Part shown: positions 41,576-50,396 of the stretch, piece by piece | Position numbering within the stretch: the stretch's first letter is position 1 | Layout: each line of letters opens with the position of its first letter | Assembly: GCF_002236105.1 (NCBI RefSeq) | Contig: NZ_NIWU01000001.1 | Location: 248,001 to 312,000 of the forward strand | From: Pseudomonas umsongensis | GTDB lineage: Bacteria; Pseudomonadota; Gammaproteobacteria; Pseudomonadales; Pseudomonadaceae | Length of the DNA: 64,000 nucleotides | Reading direction: 5' to 3' | Notes under the pieces: generated by a model | What the model was told of the DNA's origin: nothing | The model's database searches: none | What the model saw: only the letters and a program-made list of their open reading frames with translations | Made by a program: the position numbers and the translations under genes

Positions 41576-42976
41576 ATGCTAACAAGAACAAGCCCCGTAT
41601 TGTCTGATGGAACCAAGGTCTCGGACCTGATCTATCCATCCAGCCGTGAAGTACAAATGCGCGTGTTGTCCGACCGCGAAATTTACGAGCTGGAAATGGA
41701 GAAAATCTTCGGCAAGATCTGGGTACTCCTGGGCCATGAGTCGGAAATCCCCAATTCCGGAGACTTCATGGTCCGTGACATGGGGTCTGATTCGGTCATT
41801 GTTGCCCGTGGCAAGCAGGGCGAGGTGTTCGTCACCCTCAACGTGTGCCCGCACCGCGGCATGCGCATCAGCACCGCCGATTGCGGCAACACGCAAATTC
41901 ATAAATGCATCTATCACGGCTGGGCCTTCCGCCCCAATGGTGATTTCATCGGCTCGCCGGTCGAGCGCGAATGCATGCACGGCAAGATGCTGCCCAAGGA
42001 AGAGCTGGGTCTGAAAAAGGCTCGGGTCACCTTGTATGGCGGTCTGGTATTTGCCACCTGGAACATCGAAGGACCGTCGTTTGACGAGTTCCTGGGCGAT
42101 GCCAAGTGGTATTACGACATGTTGTTCTGTCGTTCCGACAAGGGCATGGAAGTGCTCGGTCCACCCCAGCGCTTTGTCGTCAATGCCAACTGGAAAACCG
42201 CGGGCGAGCAATCGGCGGCCGATGGCTTCCACACGCTGACCTTGCACCGTTGGCTCGGTGAAGTGGGCAACTACGCCAAGAAGGGCGAGGGTGAAACCGC
42301 CGATCTCAGCCCGGAAATGATCGGCGTCGAAATCAGCTCGCCCCACGGCCATGCGCTGCGCTGCATCGACCTGGCGCGCAAGATCAAGCGCCTGACCGGC
42401 CTCGACCCTGCCGAACTGACCGTGCAGCAAAAACTGGAAGCATTGCCGCCTGCGGGCATGACTGCCGACATGGTCGAGCAGCTGGCGCGCAATTTGTCGG
42501 AAGACCAGTTGAAAGTGCTGACCAGCATGCCGCCGCAAGTCGGTGGGATGTTCCCGAACATTCTTTTCGGCTTCGTCTACATTCCGCAGCCGGACGGCAG
42601 CGTAGTCGGGTCGATGACCCTGCACGCTTACGTGCCGCGCGGCCCGGACAAGCTAGAGTTCGTCAACTGGGTGTTTGCCGAGAAAGACGCATCCCCTGAA
42701 CTGCGCGACAAGATGCTCAAGCAAACCATCCAGTTGTTCGGCACCTCGGGCATGGTCGAGCAGGATGACTCCGATACCTGGCCGCACATGACCCTGGCCG
42801 CCAAAGGCGCGATGGGCCGCAAGAGCACGCTGAAATACCAGGCATGCTTTGAAACCGGAGCACCTGAGGGTTGGCCAGGCCCCGGCATCGTCAATGAAGG
42901 GTTTACCAAGGACGATACCCAGTGGCACTGGTGGTTGTACTGGCACGAACTGATGACCGCCTCGGACGACCAATAA
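41576..42976 (+). CDS. ditA1: Ring-hydroxylating dioxygenase large subunit
   Basis: 466 residues. Rieske cluster ligands are Cys91, His93, Cys111 and His114 (CPHRGM ... CIYHGW). The mononuclear iron site includes Asp216, His219 and His224 (ADGFHTLTLH). GGAGG precedes the start. In the published dit pathway DitA1A2A3 dioxygenates 7-oxodehydroabietic acid at C11/C12. It is followed by the small subunit after 94 bp. A mutant in ditA1 is reported to be blocked for growth on abietanes. Confidence 0.92.
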   Translation: MLTRTSPVLSDGTKVSDLIYPSSREVQMRVLSDREIYELEMEKIFGKIWVLLGHESEIPNSGDFMVRDMGSDSVIVARGKQGEVFVTLNVCPHRGMRISTADCGNTQIHKCIYHGWAFRPNGDFIGSPVERECMHGKMLPKEELGLKKARVTLYGGLVFATWNIEGPSFDEFLGDAKWYYDMLFCRSDKGMEVLGPPQRFVVNANWKTAGEQSAADGFHTLTLHRWLGEVGNYAKKGEGETADLSPEMIGVEISSPHGHALRCIDLARKIKRLTGLDPAELTVQQKLEALPPAGMTADMVEQLARNLSEDQLKVLTSMPPQVGGMFPNILFGFVYIPQPDGSVVGSMTLHAYVPRGPDKLEFVNWVFAEKDASPELRDKMLKQTIQLFGTSGMVEQDDSDTWPHMTLAAKGAMGRKSTLKYQACFETGAPEGWPGPGIVNEGFTKDDTQWHWWLYWHELMTASDDQ

Positions 42977-43070
42977 GCGTTCGCCAGGCCTGGTTCGAAA
43001 GCGGCCCCCGCGGGCCGCAGTCGCCGGATACAGCATTTACAAGCACAAGAATAAAAGTGAGGAGTGACTC

Positions 43071-43646
43071 ATGGCTCAGGTTCAACAACGCGGCGTGGAG
43101 GATATCCAGCCGGGTTCCCCAGTCGGCACAAAGCGGGTGCCGGTGGGCTCGCCAATCTACAACGATGTGGTGACCTTTCTCTACGAGGAAGCCACGCTGC
43201 TCGACCAGATTCGCCTGCAGGAGTGGGCCGAACGCCTGGACACCGACCTGGTGTACACCGTGCCGCTACGCCAGACTCGCGTGGCGTCCGAGTTGAGAAC
43301 CACCATTGTGCGCAGTGTCCAGCACTATCACGATGACTACCGTTCGATCATGGGCCGCATTTTGCGCCTGTCCGGTAAAAGCGCCTGGGCGGAAGATCCT
43401 CCCTCGCGTACCCGGCGTTTGGTGACCAACGTGTTTGTCGAAGAAACCGACAAGAGCGATGAGTTTGTGGTGACCAGTTACCTGCTACTGACCCGTAGCC
43501 GTTTCAACGATCACCATGTTGACGTCATCAGTGGTGAGCGACGTGACGTGCTGCGTCTGCATGAGGCGGGGTTCAAGCTTTCCCGGCGTGAAGTCATCCT
43601 CGACCAGGCGGTGCTCGGCACACCCAACCTGGCCGTCTTCCTCTAA
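43071..43646 (+). CDS. ditA2: Ring-hydroxylating dioxygenase small subunit
   Basis: 191 residues, NTF2-like beta subunit. Characteristic segments are VVTFLYEEATLLDQIRLQEWAERL at the N-terminus and RLVTNVFVEETDKSDEFVVTSYLL in the core. It has a structural role in the alpha-beta hexamer. The spacing and direction mark it as the partner of ditA1. A small hairpin follows the stop before the convergent DUF2889 gene. Confidence 0.92.
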   Translation: MAQVQQRGVEDIQPGSPVGTKRVPVGSPIYNDVVTFLYEEATLLDQIRLQEWAERLDTDLVYTVPLRQTRVASELRTTIVRSVQHYHDDYRSIMGRILRLSGKSAWAEDPPSRTRRLVTNVFVEETDKSDEFVVTSYLLLTRSRFNDHHVDVISGERRDVLRLHEAGFKLSRREVILDQAVLGTPNLAVFL

Positions 43647-43659
43647 GTCATATCGGCGG

Positions 43660-43676
43660 TCCGGGGCGAACCCGGA
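43660..43676. terminator. Hairpin after ditA2
   Basis: TCCGGG-GCGAA-CCCGGA between convergent genes, 14 bp after the ditA2 stop. No T-run; a weak terminator at best. Confidence 0.45.
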
Positions 43677-43730
43677 TCGTCGGGCCTGGCAGTTGTCGGT
43701 CGTGTAGCTCTTGCGCCAGAAGCAGCCTGG

Positions 43731-44471
43731 TTAAGGCCTTTGTCTCAACCAATCCTGGTCCTCGGCGCACAACTTGAGTTGTTCATGGGTGAAATCCAGG
43801 GTAGATCCCTTCATTCGCAGTGCCTGCTCGGCGCGTACGGGCTGTTGGCTGTAGCAGAGCGCGGTGCTTGCGGCGTGAATCTCCTCATCAAGGTTGAAGG
43901 CGCGCCCCATTGAGATCAGCGTGCAGCGACGAAGTAAAAGGGCCGCTTCGGCGACTTCTTCGTTGAGTGTATTGAGTGCCCAGCGAGCCATGCCTTCGCG
44001 AAGATTGATGCCGGAATAGGGCATCGGACCTTCGATCAATGTGCCATCGACGTCCCAGACCAGATCTTCAACGCCATCGCATATCAAGGTTGCGCGGGTG
44101 CGATTGGCGATGCGTCGGCCGATGTTGATGTCATAACGTCGCTGGTGGGTGCCGCGTGCGGCGGCTGCAATGGCAAGGCCCGCCAAGTCGAACAGGTGGG
44201 TGCATTGATGGCTGGCGTCGGCCTGCCGGGTGACTGAGTGGGCTATCCGGTCCAGTTTCATGCCTAACAACAGCTGTAATGGGCCGCAAGCCTGTGGGCA
44301 CATGGAAAAGGGGTAGCGCAGCGCTTCACCGCCAATGGCAGTCACTTCGCCTTCGTGGTGGCGAACCCATACACGGAAGTGGTGAAAGTCATCTTCCAGA
44401 GCCGCGCGGACTTCACCTGTGCCATCGACAGGGTGAGCAATGATGTCTATGCGCCGACGAAATACAGTCAT
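43731..44471 (-). CDS. DUF2889 domain protein
   Basis: 246 residues without signal or membrane segments. Conserved-looking stretches are FRRRIDIIAHP and RRYDINIGRR. I recognise the DUF2889 layout, a family often found near CoA-thioester and aromatic degradation genes; its activity is unknown. Start 44471 follows AAGGATATTGAGG. It is divergent from ditI across a spacer that holds a shared dyad operator oriented towards this gene. Confidence 0.75.
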   Translation of the reverse strand: MTVFRRRIDIIAHPVDGTGEVRAALEDDFHHFRVWVRHHEGEVTAIGGEALRYPFSMCPQACGPLQLLLGMKLDRIAHSVTRQADASHQCTHLFDLAGLAIAAAARGTHQRRYDINIGRRIANRTRATLICDGVEDLVWDVDGTLIEGPMPYSGINLREGMARWALNTLNEEVAEAALLLRRCTLISMGRAFNLDEEIHAASTALCYSQQPVRAEQALRMKGSTLDFTHEQLKLCAEDQDWLRQRP

Positions 44472-44522
44472 CCTCAATATCCTTGTTCCAATACTGTTTA
44501 GCTTGAAAAAATACGCTATATT

Positions 44523-44547
44523 TAGACACTATAACCAATAATGTTCA
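44523..44547 (-). promoter_or_regulatory. Shared dyad operator, copy 7
   Basis: On the minus strand: TGAACAT-N11-GTGTCTA, with TAAATA at the -10 position. Between the DUF2889 gene (52 bp away) and ditI (26 bp away); the dyad can serve both. Confidence 0.72.
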
Positions 44548-44572
44548 CAAAAAAACAAAAAACGGAGTGGCT

Positions 44573-45373
44573 ATGGCACTGCTAAATGAACAGGTTGCGC
44601 TGATTACCGGTGCAGGCGGCGGGATTGGGCGCGGTATTGCGCTGAACTTTGCCAAAGAGGGTGCTGCCGTAGTGGTCGCCGAACTGGATGTCGCCAGTGG
44701 AGAGGCCGTAGTCGCCGAACTGAAAGCGTTAGGTGGCCAGGCTGTATTCATCAAGACAGACGTGTGCAGCAAAACGGATATCGAGGCCGCCGTGCAATTG
44801 GCCGTCGATCAATTCGGGGGGCTGGACATCCTTGTCAACAACGCCTTTGCGCCCACCCCCAATGTGCTCCTGGAAGAAAAAACCGATGCCATGCTGGAGC
44901 AAACCCTAGGTTCTACAGTGTGGGCTGCATGGTGGGCGATGAAAGCCGCGCTGCCTCATATGAAGGCGCGGGGCGGTGGCAAGATCATCAACTTCTACTC
45001 TATCGATATCGAAATCGGTGCCTGGTTGCATGGCGACTACAACACGGCGAAGTCGGCCATTGTCGGGCTGACCCGCAGTGCTGCATCCGAGTGGGGGCGG
45101 TTCAACATCCGCACCAACGCCATCGCTCCTACGGCAATGGGTGCCACCTTTCACAAGCTCGCCGCAGAGAACCCCGGCTTTGCCGAGATGTCTGCTTCCA
45201 TGCGTCCACTGGGCCGTTGTGGCGAGCCTGAAGCCGACATTGGCCCAGTGGTGGTATTCCTTGCGTCCGAGATGTCGCGTTTCATCACGGGCGAAACCAT
45301 TCACGTCGACGGAGGCCTGCATCTGCCGGGTTATAACTCCCGTCCCAAAGGCATTCCTGTGCGTGAGTATTGA
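44573..45373 (+). CDS. ditI: SDR-family oxidoreductase
   Basis: 266 residues, cofactor loop TGAGGGIG, NNAFAP, Ser in NFYSID and catalytic YNTAK. DitI in the known cluster is a dehydrogenase/reductase placed between ditA2 and ditJ. Oxidation of the 7-hydroxyl produced by the P450 to 7-oxo is a reasonable, unproven role. ATG 44573 has CGGAG close upstream; GTG 44567 is an alternative. Confidence 0.85.
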   Translation: MALLNEQVALITGAGGGIGRGIALNFAKEGAAVVVAELDVASGEAVVAELKALGGQAVFIKTDVCSKTDIEAAVQLAVDQFGGLDILVNNAFAPTPNVLLEEKTDAMLEQTLGSTVWAAWWAMKAALPHMKARGGGKIINFYSIDIEIGAWLHGDYNTAKSAIVGLTRSAASEWGRFNIRTNAIAPTAMGATFHKLAAENPGFAEMSASMRPLGRCGEPEADIGPVVVFLASEMSRFITGETIHVDGGLHLPGYNSRPKGIPVREY

Positions 45374-45387
45374 ATTCAACAGATCAA

Positions 45388-45486
45388 TGTAGGAACGAGC
45401 CTGCTCGCGATGGACGTTAACGATAACGTGTACGTTCTGTAGAGCGCGTTGTCCTTAAGTTCATCGCGAGCAGGCTCACTCCTACA
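45388..45486. repeat. REP doublet (inverted pair)
   Basis: TGTAGGAACGAGCC...GCTCGCGATGG and inverted partner CATCGCGAGC...CTCCTACA between the convergent ditI and ditJ genes. The interior (ACGATAACG, GCGCGTTGTC) resembles the one at 5604. Confidence 0.9.
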
Positions 45487-45511
45487 ACGGCGACACCAGG
45501 CCCAATGGACG

Positions 45512-45540
45512 AGAAAGCCCGCTTCAAAGCGGGCTTTTCT
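45512..45540. terminator. Bidirectional terminator
   Basis: AAAGCCCGCTT / AAGCGGGCTTT stem flanked by A and T runs, between the convergent ditI and ditJ genes. Confidence 0.8.
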
Positions 45541-45575
45541 ATGTTGGATGGCCAACTGCAGCCAGCTAGAGACTA

Positions 45576-47207
45576 TTATTTTTTGGAGACCACTATCGAT
45601 GTGGTTTCCAAGTCCCAAGTGGTCGCGGTTTTTCCTTCATCGCGCAGCAAATATTTCAACACCCGACCCTGGGGGTTCTTCGGCAAGCTGCTGCGAAATT
45701 CGATATAGCGGGGCAGGGCATAGTAAGGCACCGATTCGGTGGCCCAATGGAACAGCTGCTCCGGATCCAGGGTCACGCCTTCATGCAGCACCGCTGTGAC
45801 TTTCACATCGTCCTCGCCTTTATCCGATGGCACTGCATGTACCGCGACCTCGGCCAATGCCGGGTGAACAGCAAAGGCTGCTTCCATTTCAAAGCTGGAA
45901 ATGTTTTCGCCTCGGCGGCGCAGATAATCCTTCTTGCGATCGACGAAGTAGAAAAAGCCATCGTCATCGAACTTGCCAATGTCACCAGTGTGGAACCACA
46001 TGTTGCGCATCAGCTTCTGGGTGTCTTCCGGACGGCGCCAGTAGCCCTGGAACATGATGTCCGGACGCAGCGGACGAACCACAATTTCGCCGGCGCTGTT
46101 TGGCGCAACTTCCTGATCGAGGTCGTCGACGATGCGTACATCGAAATCCGCAATGCGTTTACCCGAAGAGCCCGGTGCGGCGTACTCGCCGGCAGCCAAT
46201 GAGGTGATAACGCAGGCTTCGGTGAGGCCATAGCCATTGCCGCCCACCAGCTTGGTACCGAAACGCTCGCGCCAGATCTTTTTGGTTTCTTCGGTGTAAG
46301 GGTTGCCTCGAGCGGTATGGATCTGCCCGACACAACGCAGCATCGCTTCGTTATCCGGCGCCTGGGCGAGGAGACCGCCCATGCCACCCAGGATCGAGGC
46401 GATGGTAGCGCCGGAGCGTTCCACTTCCTGCCAGAAATTGGAAACGGAGAAGCGCGGGAGAATGGCGGCGCGCGCGCCCACCAGAATGCTGGCGATGATC
46501 GATACACATAGCGCATTCATATGGAACAGCGGCAATGGCGTGATGGTCACGTCATCGGCACTGGCTGGACCGGCACGCAATTGCAAGCGTGCCAGGTTGC
46601 ACATGAAGTTGTAGCTGATCATGCAACCCTTGGAAGGGCCTGTGGTGCCTGAGGTGTAAATCAGGCAGGCAAGGTCTGAAGGTTGCGGTTTATTGACGAG
46701 TGGAGTGGCGTCATGGCCGCGCCATTCATCCAGTGGCGCAATGCGAATTCGGCATTCGGGGATCGCATCGACCGTGCCTCGGTGAAGGATGTGCTGGACG
46801 TCCTGCAGTTGCTCGGCGAGCGGTGTGATGCGTGGCAGGTAGGCTGCTTCGCAAATCACCACTGCAGTGCCGGTATCGGCGATCTGGTGACGCAGAAACT
46901 CGCCCTTGAGCGCGGTGTTGATCGGCACGCTCACGGCGCAGAGCTTATTGATGGCCAACCAGGTGGTGACAGCGTCGATGTTGTTATCGAGCATCGTCAG
47001 CACGGTTTCACCGGCTTTCACGCCCAGGGTAGCGAGGGCGTTGGCCATCTTTGTTGATAGTGAGTCAACCTGAGCATAAGTGTATAACTCACCACTGAAA
47101 TCCAACAAAATCTTGTCTGGATGCCTTGCTACTGCACGACTTAGCGCTTCGATGACAGTGTCTCGTTCTCCCACTGCCCAGGTTTCTGGATTGCCACTGC
47201 TGCCCAT
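45576..47207 (-). CDS. ditJ: Acyl-CoA synthetase (AMP-forming)
   Basis: 543 residues, ANL superfamily, close to CaiC-type ligases. AMP-binding motif YTSGTTGPSKG and the adenylation loop GNGYGLTEACVIT are present; the C-terminal domain has the DRKKDYLRRRGENISSFEME hinge and catalytic Lys before GRVLKYLLR. AGGAG precedes the start. Activates a resin acid or a cleavage fragment as a CoA ester, which supplies substrates for the ditF, ditN and ditO products. Divergent from ditK. Confidence 0.88.
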   Translation of the reverse strand: MGSSGNPETWAVGERDTVIEALSRAVARHPDKILLDFSGELYTYAQVDSLSTKMANALATLGVKAGETVLTMLDNNIDAVTTWLAINKLCAVSVPINTALKGEFLRHQIADTGTAVVICEAAYLPRITPLAEQLQDVQHILHRGTVDAIPECRIRIAPLDEWRGHDATPLVNKPQPSDLACLIYTSGTTGPSKGCMISYNFMCNLARLQLRAGPASADDVTITPLPLFHMNALCVSIIASILVGARAAILPRFSVSNFWQEVERSGATIASILGGMGGLLAQAPDNEAMLRCVGQIHTARGNPYTEETKKIWRERFGTKLVGGNGYGLTEACVITSLAAGEYAAPGSSGKRIADFDVRIVDDLDQEVAPNSAGEIVVRPLRPDIMFQGYWRRPEDTQKLMRNMWFHTGDIGKFDDDGFFYFVDRKKDYLRRRGENISSFEMEAAFAVHPALAEVAVHAVPSDKGEDDVKVTAVLHEGVTLDPEQLFHWATESVPYYALPRYIEFRSSLPKNPQGRVLKYLLRDEGKTATTWDLETTSIVVSKK

Positions 47208-47277
47208 GAATATTCTCCTTTTAGGCGCCTAAAGCTGCTGGTTTGCCTGATTTTATTTTGATGAGAGAATTTGATTC

Positions 47278-47302
47278 TAAATACAAAATATGGAAATGTC
47301 TT
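47278..47302. promoter_or_regulatory. Weak copy of the shared dyad
   Basis: TAAATAC-N11-ATGTCTT in the ditJ-ditK spacer. Spacing is right, but only about 5 of 7 positions match in each half-site. Confidence 0.3.
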
Positions 47303-47390
47303 TAGCAATAAGTTGAACATGAAATCTTATTTATGCACAGATCCTGTGCTAGTGTTGATCTATCTTTACTCTCAATGAGCCCGTCAATCC

Positions 47391-48122
47391 ATGCCAAAAG
47401 CCGCATCCCAGAAAGCAGAAGCGCCGACGCCAGCCTCCAAAACGAAAAAAAAATCGCTGCCTGATGCAGGGGTGACTCCGGTAAAACCGGTGGAGCGACG
47501 TACCGCCGCCAATGGCGTGGCAGGCCCCAAGGTCAAGCCGAACCGCCGTTCGGAAGAGACCATTGCCAACATTCTTAAAGCCACTGAAGAAGTGGTGCTG
47601 ATGTCGGGTGCGGATCGTATTTCGATCCTGGATGTGTGCCAGGTGGCCGGTGTTTCGCGCGGTACCTTTTATCGCTATTTCGCCTCCCAGGAAGACTTGC
47701 TCGACACCTTTTCCCGGCATAAACGCGAAAGTTTCCACAGTTCGCTGTCCCAGGAGCTGGGCCATATCAGCGACCCGGAAGCACGCCTCAACGCGCTGTT
47801 TGCCTATCTCGACAACTACCTCGAGCAGAGTCGAGCCCGGCGGTTGCTGGTGGTTGCACCTGACTACGCACTGGGCTTCTTTCGGCGGATTTTCCACGAT
47901 TCGATCGTGCGCTTTCAGGATGGCCTGGGCATCGTGTTCGACGATTGGGATGAGCGCCTCGGGGTCCGTCTTGACCGTGAGCTGATCTGCGAAATGATCA
48001 TTCGATACGTGTTGAGTGAAATCCTGGTGCCGGAAGCGGCGGGGCGACGTTTGTTCCCGGTACGGGTGAAAAAACTGCTCGGTGCCTTGATCATGGGTTC
48101 CACCTCCCGCACTCGTCGCTAA
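47391..48122 (+). CDS. ditK: TetR-family regulator
   Basis: 243 residues. A Lys/Pro/Ala-rich N-terminal tail of about 50 residues precedes the helix-turn-helix ISILDVCQVAGVSRGTFYRYFASQEDLL. No close ribosome site is visible before ATG 47391, so the tail may be shorter. DitK is a TetR-type protein in the known cluster. As the only intact TetR in the dit core, it is one candidate for the shared operator. A strong terminator follows. Confidence 0.85.
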   Translation: MPKAASQKAEAPTPASKTKKKSLPDAGVTPVKPVERRTAANGVAGPKVKPNRRSEETIANILKATEEVVLMSGADRISILDVCQVAGVSRGTFYRYFASQEDLLDTFSRHKRESFHSSLSQELGHISDPEARLNALFAYLDNYLEQSRARRLLVVAPDYALGFFRRIFHDSIVRFQDGLGIVFDDWDERLGVRLDRELICEMIIRYVLSEILVPEAAGRRLFPVRVKKLLGALIMGSTSRTRR

Positions 48123-48151
48123 CTGCCGACCAACACCCTTGCGCTATAGGC

Positions 48152-48176
48152 AAAGCCCCCGTATTTCGGGGGCTTT
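48152..48176 (+). terminator. Rho-independent terminator after ditK
   Basis: AAAGCCCCCG-TATTT-CGGGGGCTTT, perfect 10-bp stem, followed by TCGTTT. Confidence 0.9.
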
Positions 48177-48314
48177 TCGTTTCCGCCTGATAATTTTCTC
48201 TCGCCTGCGTGCCGCGATTTTTCCTTTCTGCGTCCATTTTTTGACTCTGCGAAGTGTTTTTGACATCTGGCGAAGGCTCTGGCTCGGGCTTTTTCACGCG
48301 TCTTGAAAATAAAC

Positions 48315-48339
48315 TGAACAGATTTTTGATTTCTGCTCA
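48315..48339 (+). promoter_or_regulatory. Weak copy of the shared dyad
   Basis: TGAACAG-N11-CTGCTCA: internally symmetric (6 of 7) and correctly spaced, but it departs from the consensus at the inner G. It is 129 bp before the amidohydrolase start. Confidence 0.4.
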
Positions 48340-48467
48340 ATTTAAATTTAAGCTCTGGTCTTAGCAGTGAGCCCCTGGCTTCCCCTTTCGCGGCAGTTTG
48401 ATCCTGGTCACGTGAAGGCTCTGCGCCAATAACCAATAAAAAAGTGCCAACTTCGAGGTACCTAGAC

Positions 48468-49532
48468 ATGCTTATCGATCTACACGCCCACGCACCCCAC
48501 CCTGGCTATTACAACCAGCACCCGCACTGGGGGCCGTTCTTCGAGCAACACGCCGACGGCGATATCAAGCTGCGTGTAGGTGATTGGATTCTTGGTCTCG
48601 GGTCGCCAGAGCGTAAGGCTGCCGTGCGCTCCGGTAATGGTCCCAAGCTTGAGGAATATTTTTCACGCTGGGCTGACCCAAAAGTGCGCCTGGCCGGTAT
48701 GGATGCCGCAGGGCAGAACCTGCAGGTGGTTTCCGTCCCGTCCCATTGCTACATGTATTGGACTGAAGCCGAATTCGCCGTGCCATTCGCCCGCACCGTC
48801 AACAACACGCTGGCCGAATACTGCTCCGCAGCCCCTGATCGCCTGATGTTCTGGGCTCATGCACCGCTCAATGCACCTGAAGCGGCGGCGGCTGAAATAC
48901 GTCACGCTTGCACAGAGCTGGGAGCCAAGGGCCTGGTCGCTGGCGGTGCCAACTTCGGCGGTCTGGAATTCGATTCGCCGGAACTTGATGTGGTGTGGAA
49001 AACCCTCTGTGACCTGGATCTGCCGATTTTTGTACACGGCTATAACCAGTCCGTTACCTGGGGCAAGAACGCTAACAGCGACCGCTACGAAACCACCGCT
49101 ATCGTCGGCATGCAATACGACGAAACCCGTTGTTTCTGGAACCTGATTTGCGGCGGCGTTCTGGATCGCTTCCCTGACCTCAAGGTCTACATCACCCACG
49201 GCGGCGGTTATGTCCCGTACCAGCTCGGTCGCCTGGCCAAGACCAATGAAAACCTCGACGTTAAATACAACAAGAAGCCACTGCTCGAGTACATGAAAAA
49301 CTTCTACTTCGACGTAGAGCTGCATGAAGTGCCGATGCGCCAGGCTCTGGTCGACATTATCGGTGCGGACCATGTGCTGTACGGCAGCAACTTCGGCGGC
49401 AGCGATGCCGTGCGCCACGATCTGACACACGGTCTGCAGTTGTCCGATGCGGACATGCGCAAGATCCGTTATGAAAACGCATGCCGCTTGCTGCACCTGG
49501 ATCCTGCCAAGTTGGGCAAGGTAGGTGGCTGA
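48468..49532 (+). CDS. Amidohydrolase-2 family enzyme
   Basis: 354 residues. DLHAH at residues 4-8, then FVHGYNQ and YITHGGG supply metal and catalytic His. As in the paralogue at 5898, the GSD-like loop reads YGSNFGG with Asn. GAGG precedes ATG 48468. Stop and start overlap with the next FAH gene (TGATG). Decarboxylation or hydrolysis of a ring-cleavage product is inferred. By position it may be the ditL or ditM product, but I cannot assign the letter. Confidence 0.85.
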   Translation: MLIDLHAHAPHPGYYNQHPHWGPFFEQHADGDIKLRVGDWILGLGSPERKAAVRSGNGPKLEEYFSRWADPKVRLAGMDAAGQNLQVVSVPSHCYMYWTEAEFAVPFARTVNNTLAEYCSAAPDRLMFWAHAPLNAPEAAAAEIRHACTELGAKGLVAGGANFGGLEFDSPELDVVWKTLCDLDLPIFVHGYNQSVTWGKNANSDRYETTAIVGMQYDETRCFWNLICGGVLDRFPDLKVYITHGGGYVPYQLGRLAKTNENLDVKYNKKPLLEYMKNFYFDVELHEVPMRQALVDIIGADHVLYGSNFGGSDAVRHDLTHGLQLSDADMRKIRYENACRLLHLDPAKLGKVGG

Positions 49533-50383
49533 TGAAACTGGCGCGATGTGAGTATTTTTCTACCGGCGTTTTTTGGGCCGTGGTGGATGTCGCTCAAGAT
49601 CAAGTGACACCCATTTCCGGTGATTTCAAGGATTGGGCACCGGCGGTAGCCGCCGGGCGCGGTATCAGTTCGGTGCGTTTTGCCGGGCCATCGCTGCCGT
49701 TGTCGAAGGTGCGCCTGCTGCCCCCGATTGAACCGATCAATCGGGTGGTAGTGGCGGGTGCCAATTACGCCAAGCACCTGGTGGAATTCGGATTGCAGGC
49801 GCCGGTACAGCCGGTGGCTTTTCTCAAGGCCTATGGCGCGCTGATTGGCGCCAATGACCCGATCCGTTTCCCGCCGTTAACTGAAGAGCTCGATCACGAA
49901 GTTGAACTGGTGGCCGTCATCGGCACCGAAGAAATCGACTTGGAAAACCCACTGGCTTGCGTGCTCGGCTACACCGTCGGCAATGACGTCAGCGCGCGCG
50001 ACCTGCAGCGTAGTGGGCCGGCAGGTATAGGCATGGACCTTTTCGCCGCCAAAAGCCAGGACCAGACCACCGGTCTTGGGCCCTGGATCGTGACCAAGGA
50101 TGAGTTTCCCGAGGGCTCACCACACTTGCGCCTGACCCTGAAAGTGAATGGTGAAGTGCGTCAGGACGGCTCAACCGGTGAAATGACCTGGGATGTTGGC
50201 CAGCTGATTCGCTTCGTGCAGCAGCGTTCGAGTTTTGCCAGTGGCGACGTGCTGTTCACTGGCTCGCCGGCGGGAGTGGGGATGGGCACCGGCCTGTTCC
50301 TCAAGGAAGGCGATGTGGTCGAAGCCAGCGTCGAAGGCATTGGCACGTTGCGCAATGTGGTCAGTAAAAAGAACCGCGCCTAA
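49532..50383 (+). CDS. FAH-family hydrolase/isomerase
   Basis: 283 residues. E-x-E metal ligands in ELDHEVELVAVIG, and YTVGNDVSARDLQ, define the FAH fold; the Q-D-x2-G-LGPW segment (DQTTGLGPW) is also typical. The start overlaps the amidohydrolase stop. Most like the 2-hydroxyhepta-2,4-diene-1,7-dioate isomerase group. Works on an oxo-dioate from ring cleavage, by inference. Confidence 0.86.
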   Translation: MKLARCEYFSTGVFWAVVDVAQDQVTPISGDFKDWAPAVAAGRGISSVRFAGPSLPLSKVRLLPPIEPINRVVVAGANYAKHLVEFGLQAPVQPVAFLKAYGALIGANDPIRFPPLTEELDHEVELVAVIGTEEIDLENPLACVLGYTVGNDVSARDLQRSGPAGIGMDLFAAKSQDQTTGLGPWIVTKDEFPEGSPHLRLTLKVNGEVRQDGSTGEMTWDVGQLIRFVQQRSSFASGDVLFTGSPAGVGMGTGLFLKEGDVVEASVEGIGTLRNVVSKKNRA

Positions 50384-50396
50384 TCGAGAGCCAAAC

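Larger units (their letters stand above)
48123..48467. other. 345-bp gene-free stretch
   Basis: Starts with the ditK terminator and ends with the leader of the amidohydrolase-ditN-ditO operon. A weak shared dyad lies at 48315-48339 in an AT-rich patch. No gene was seen. Confidence 0.6.
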
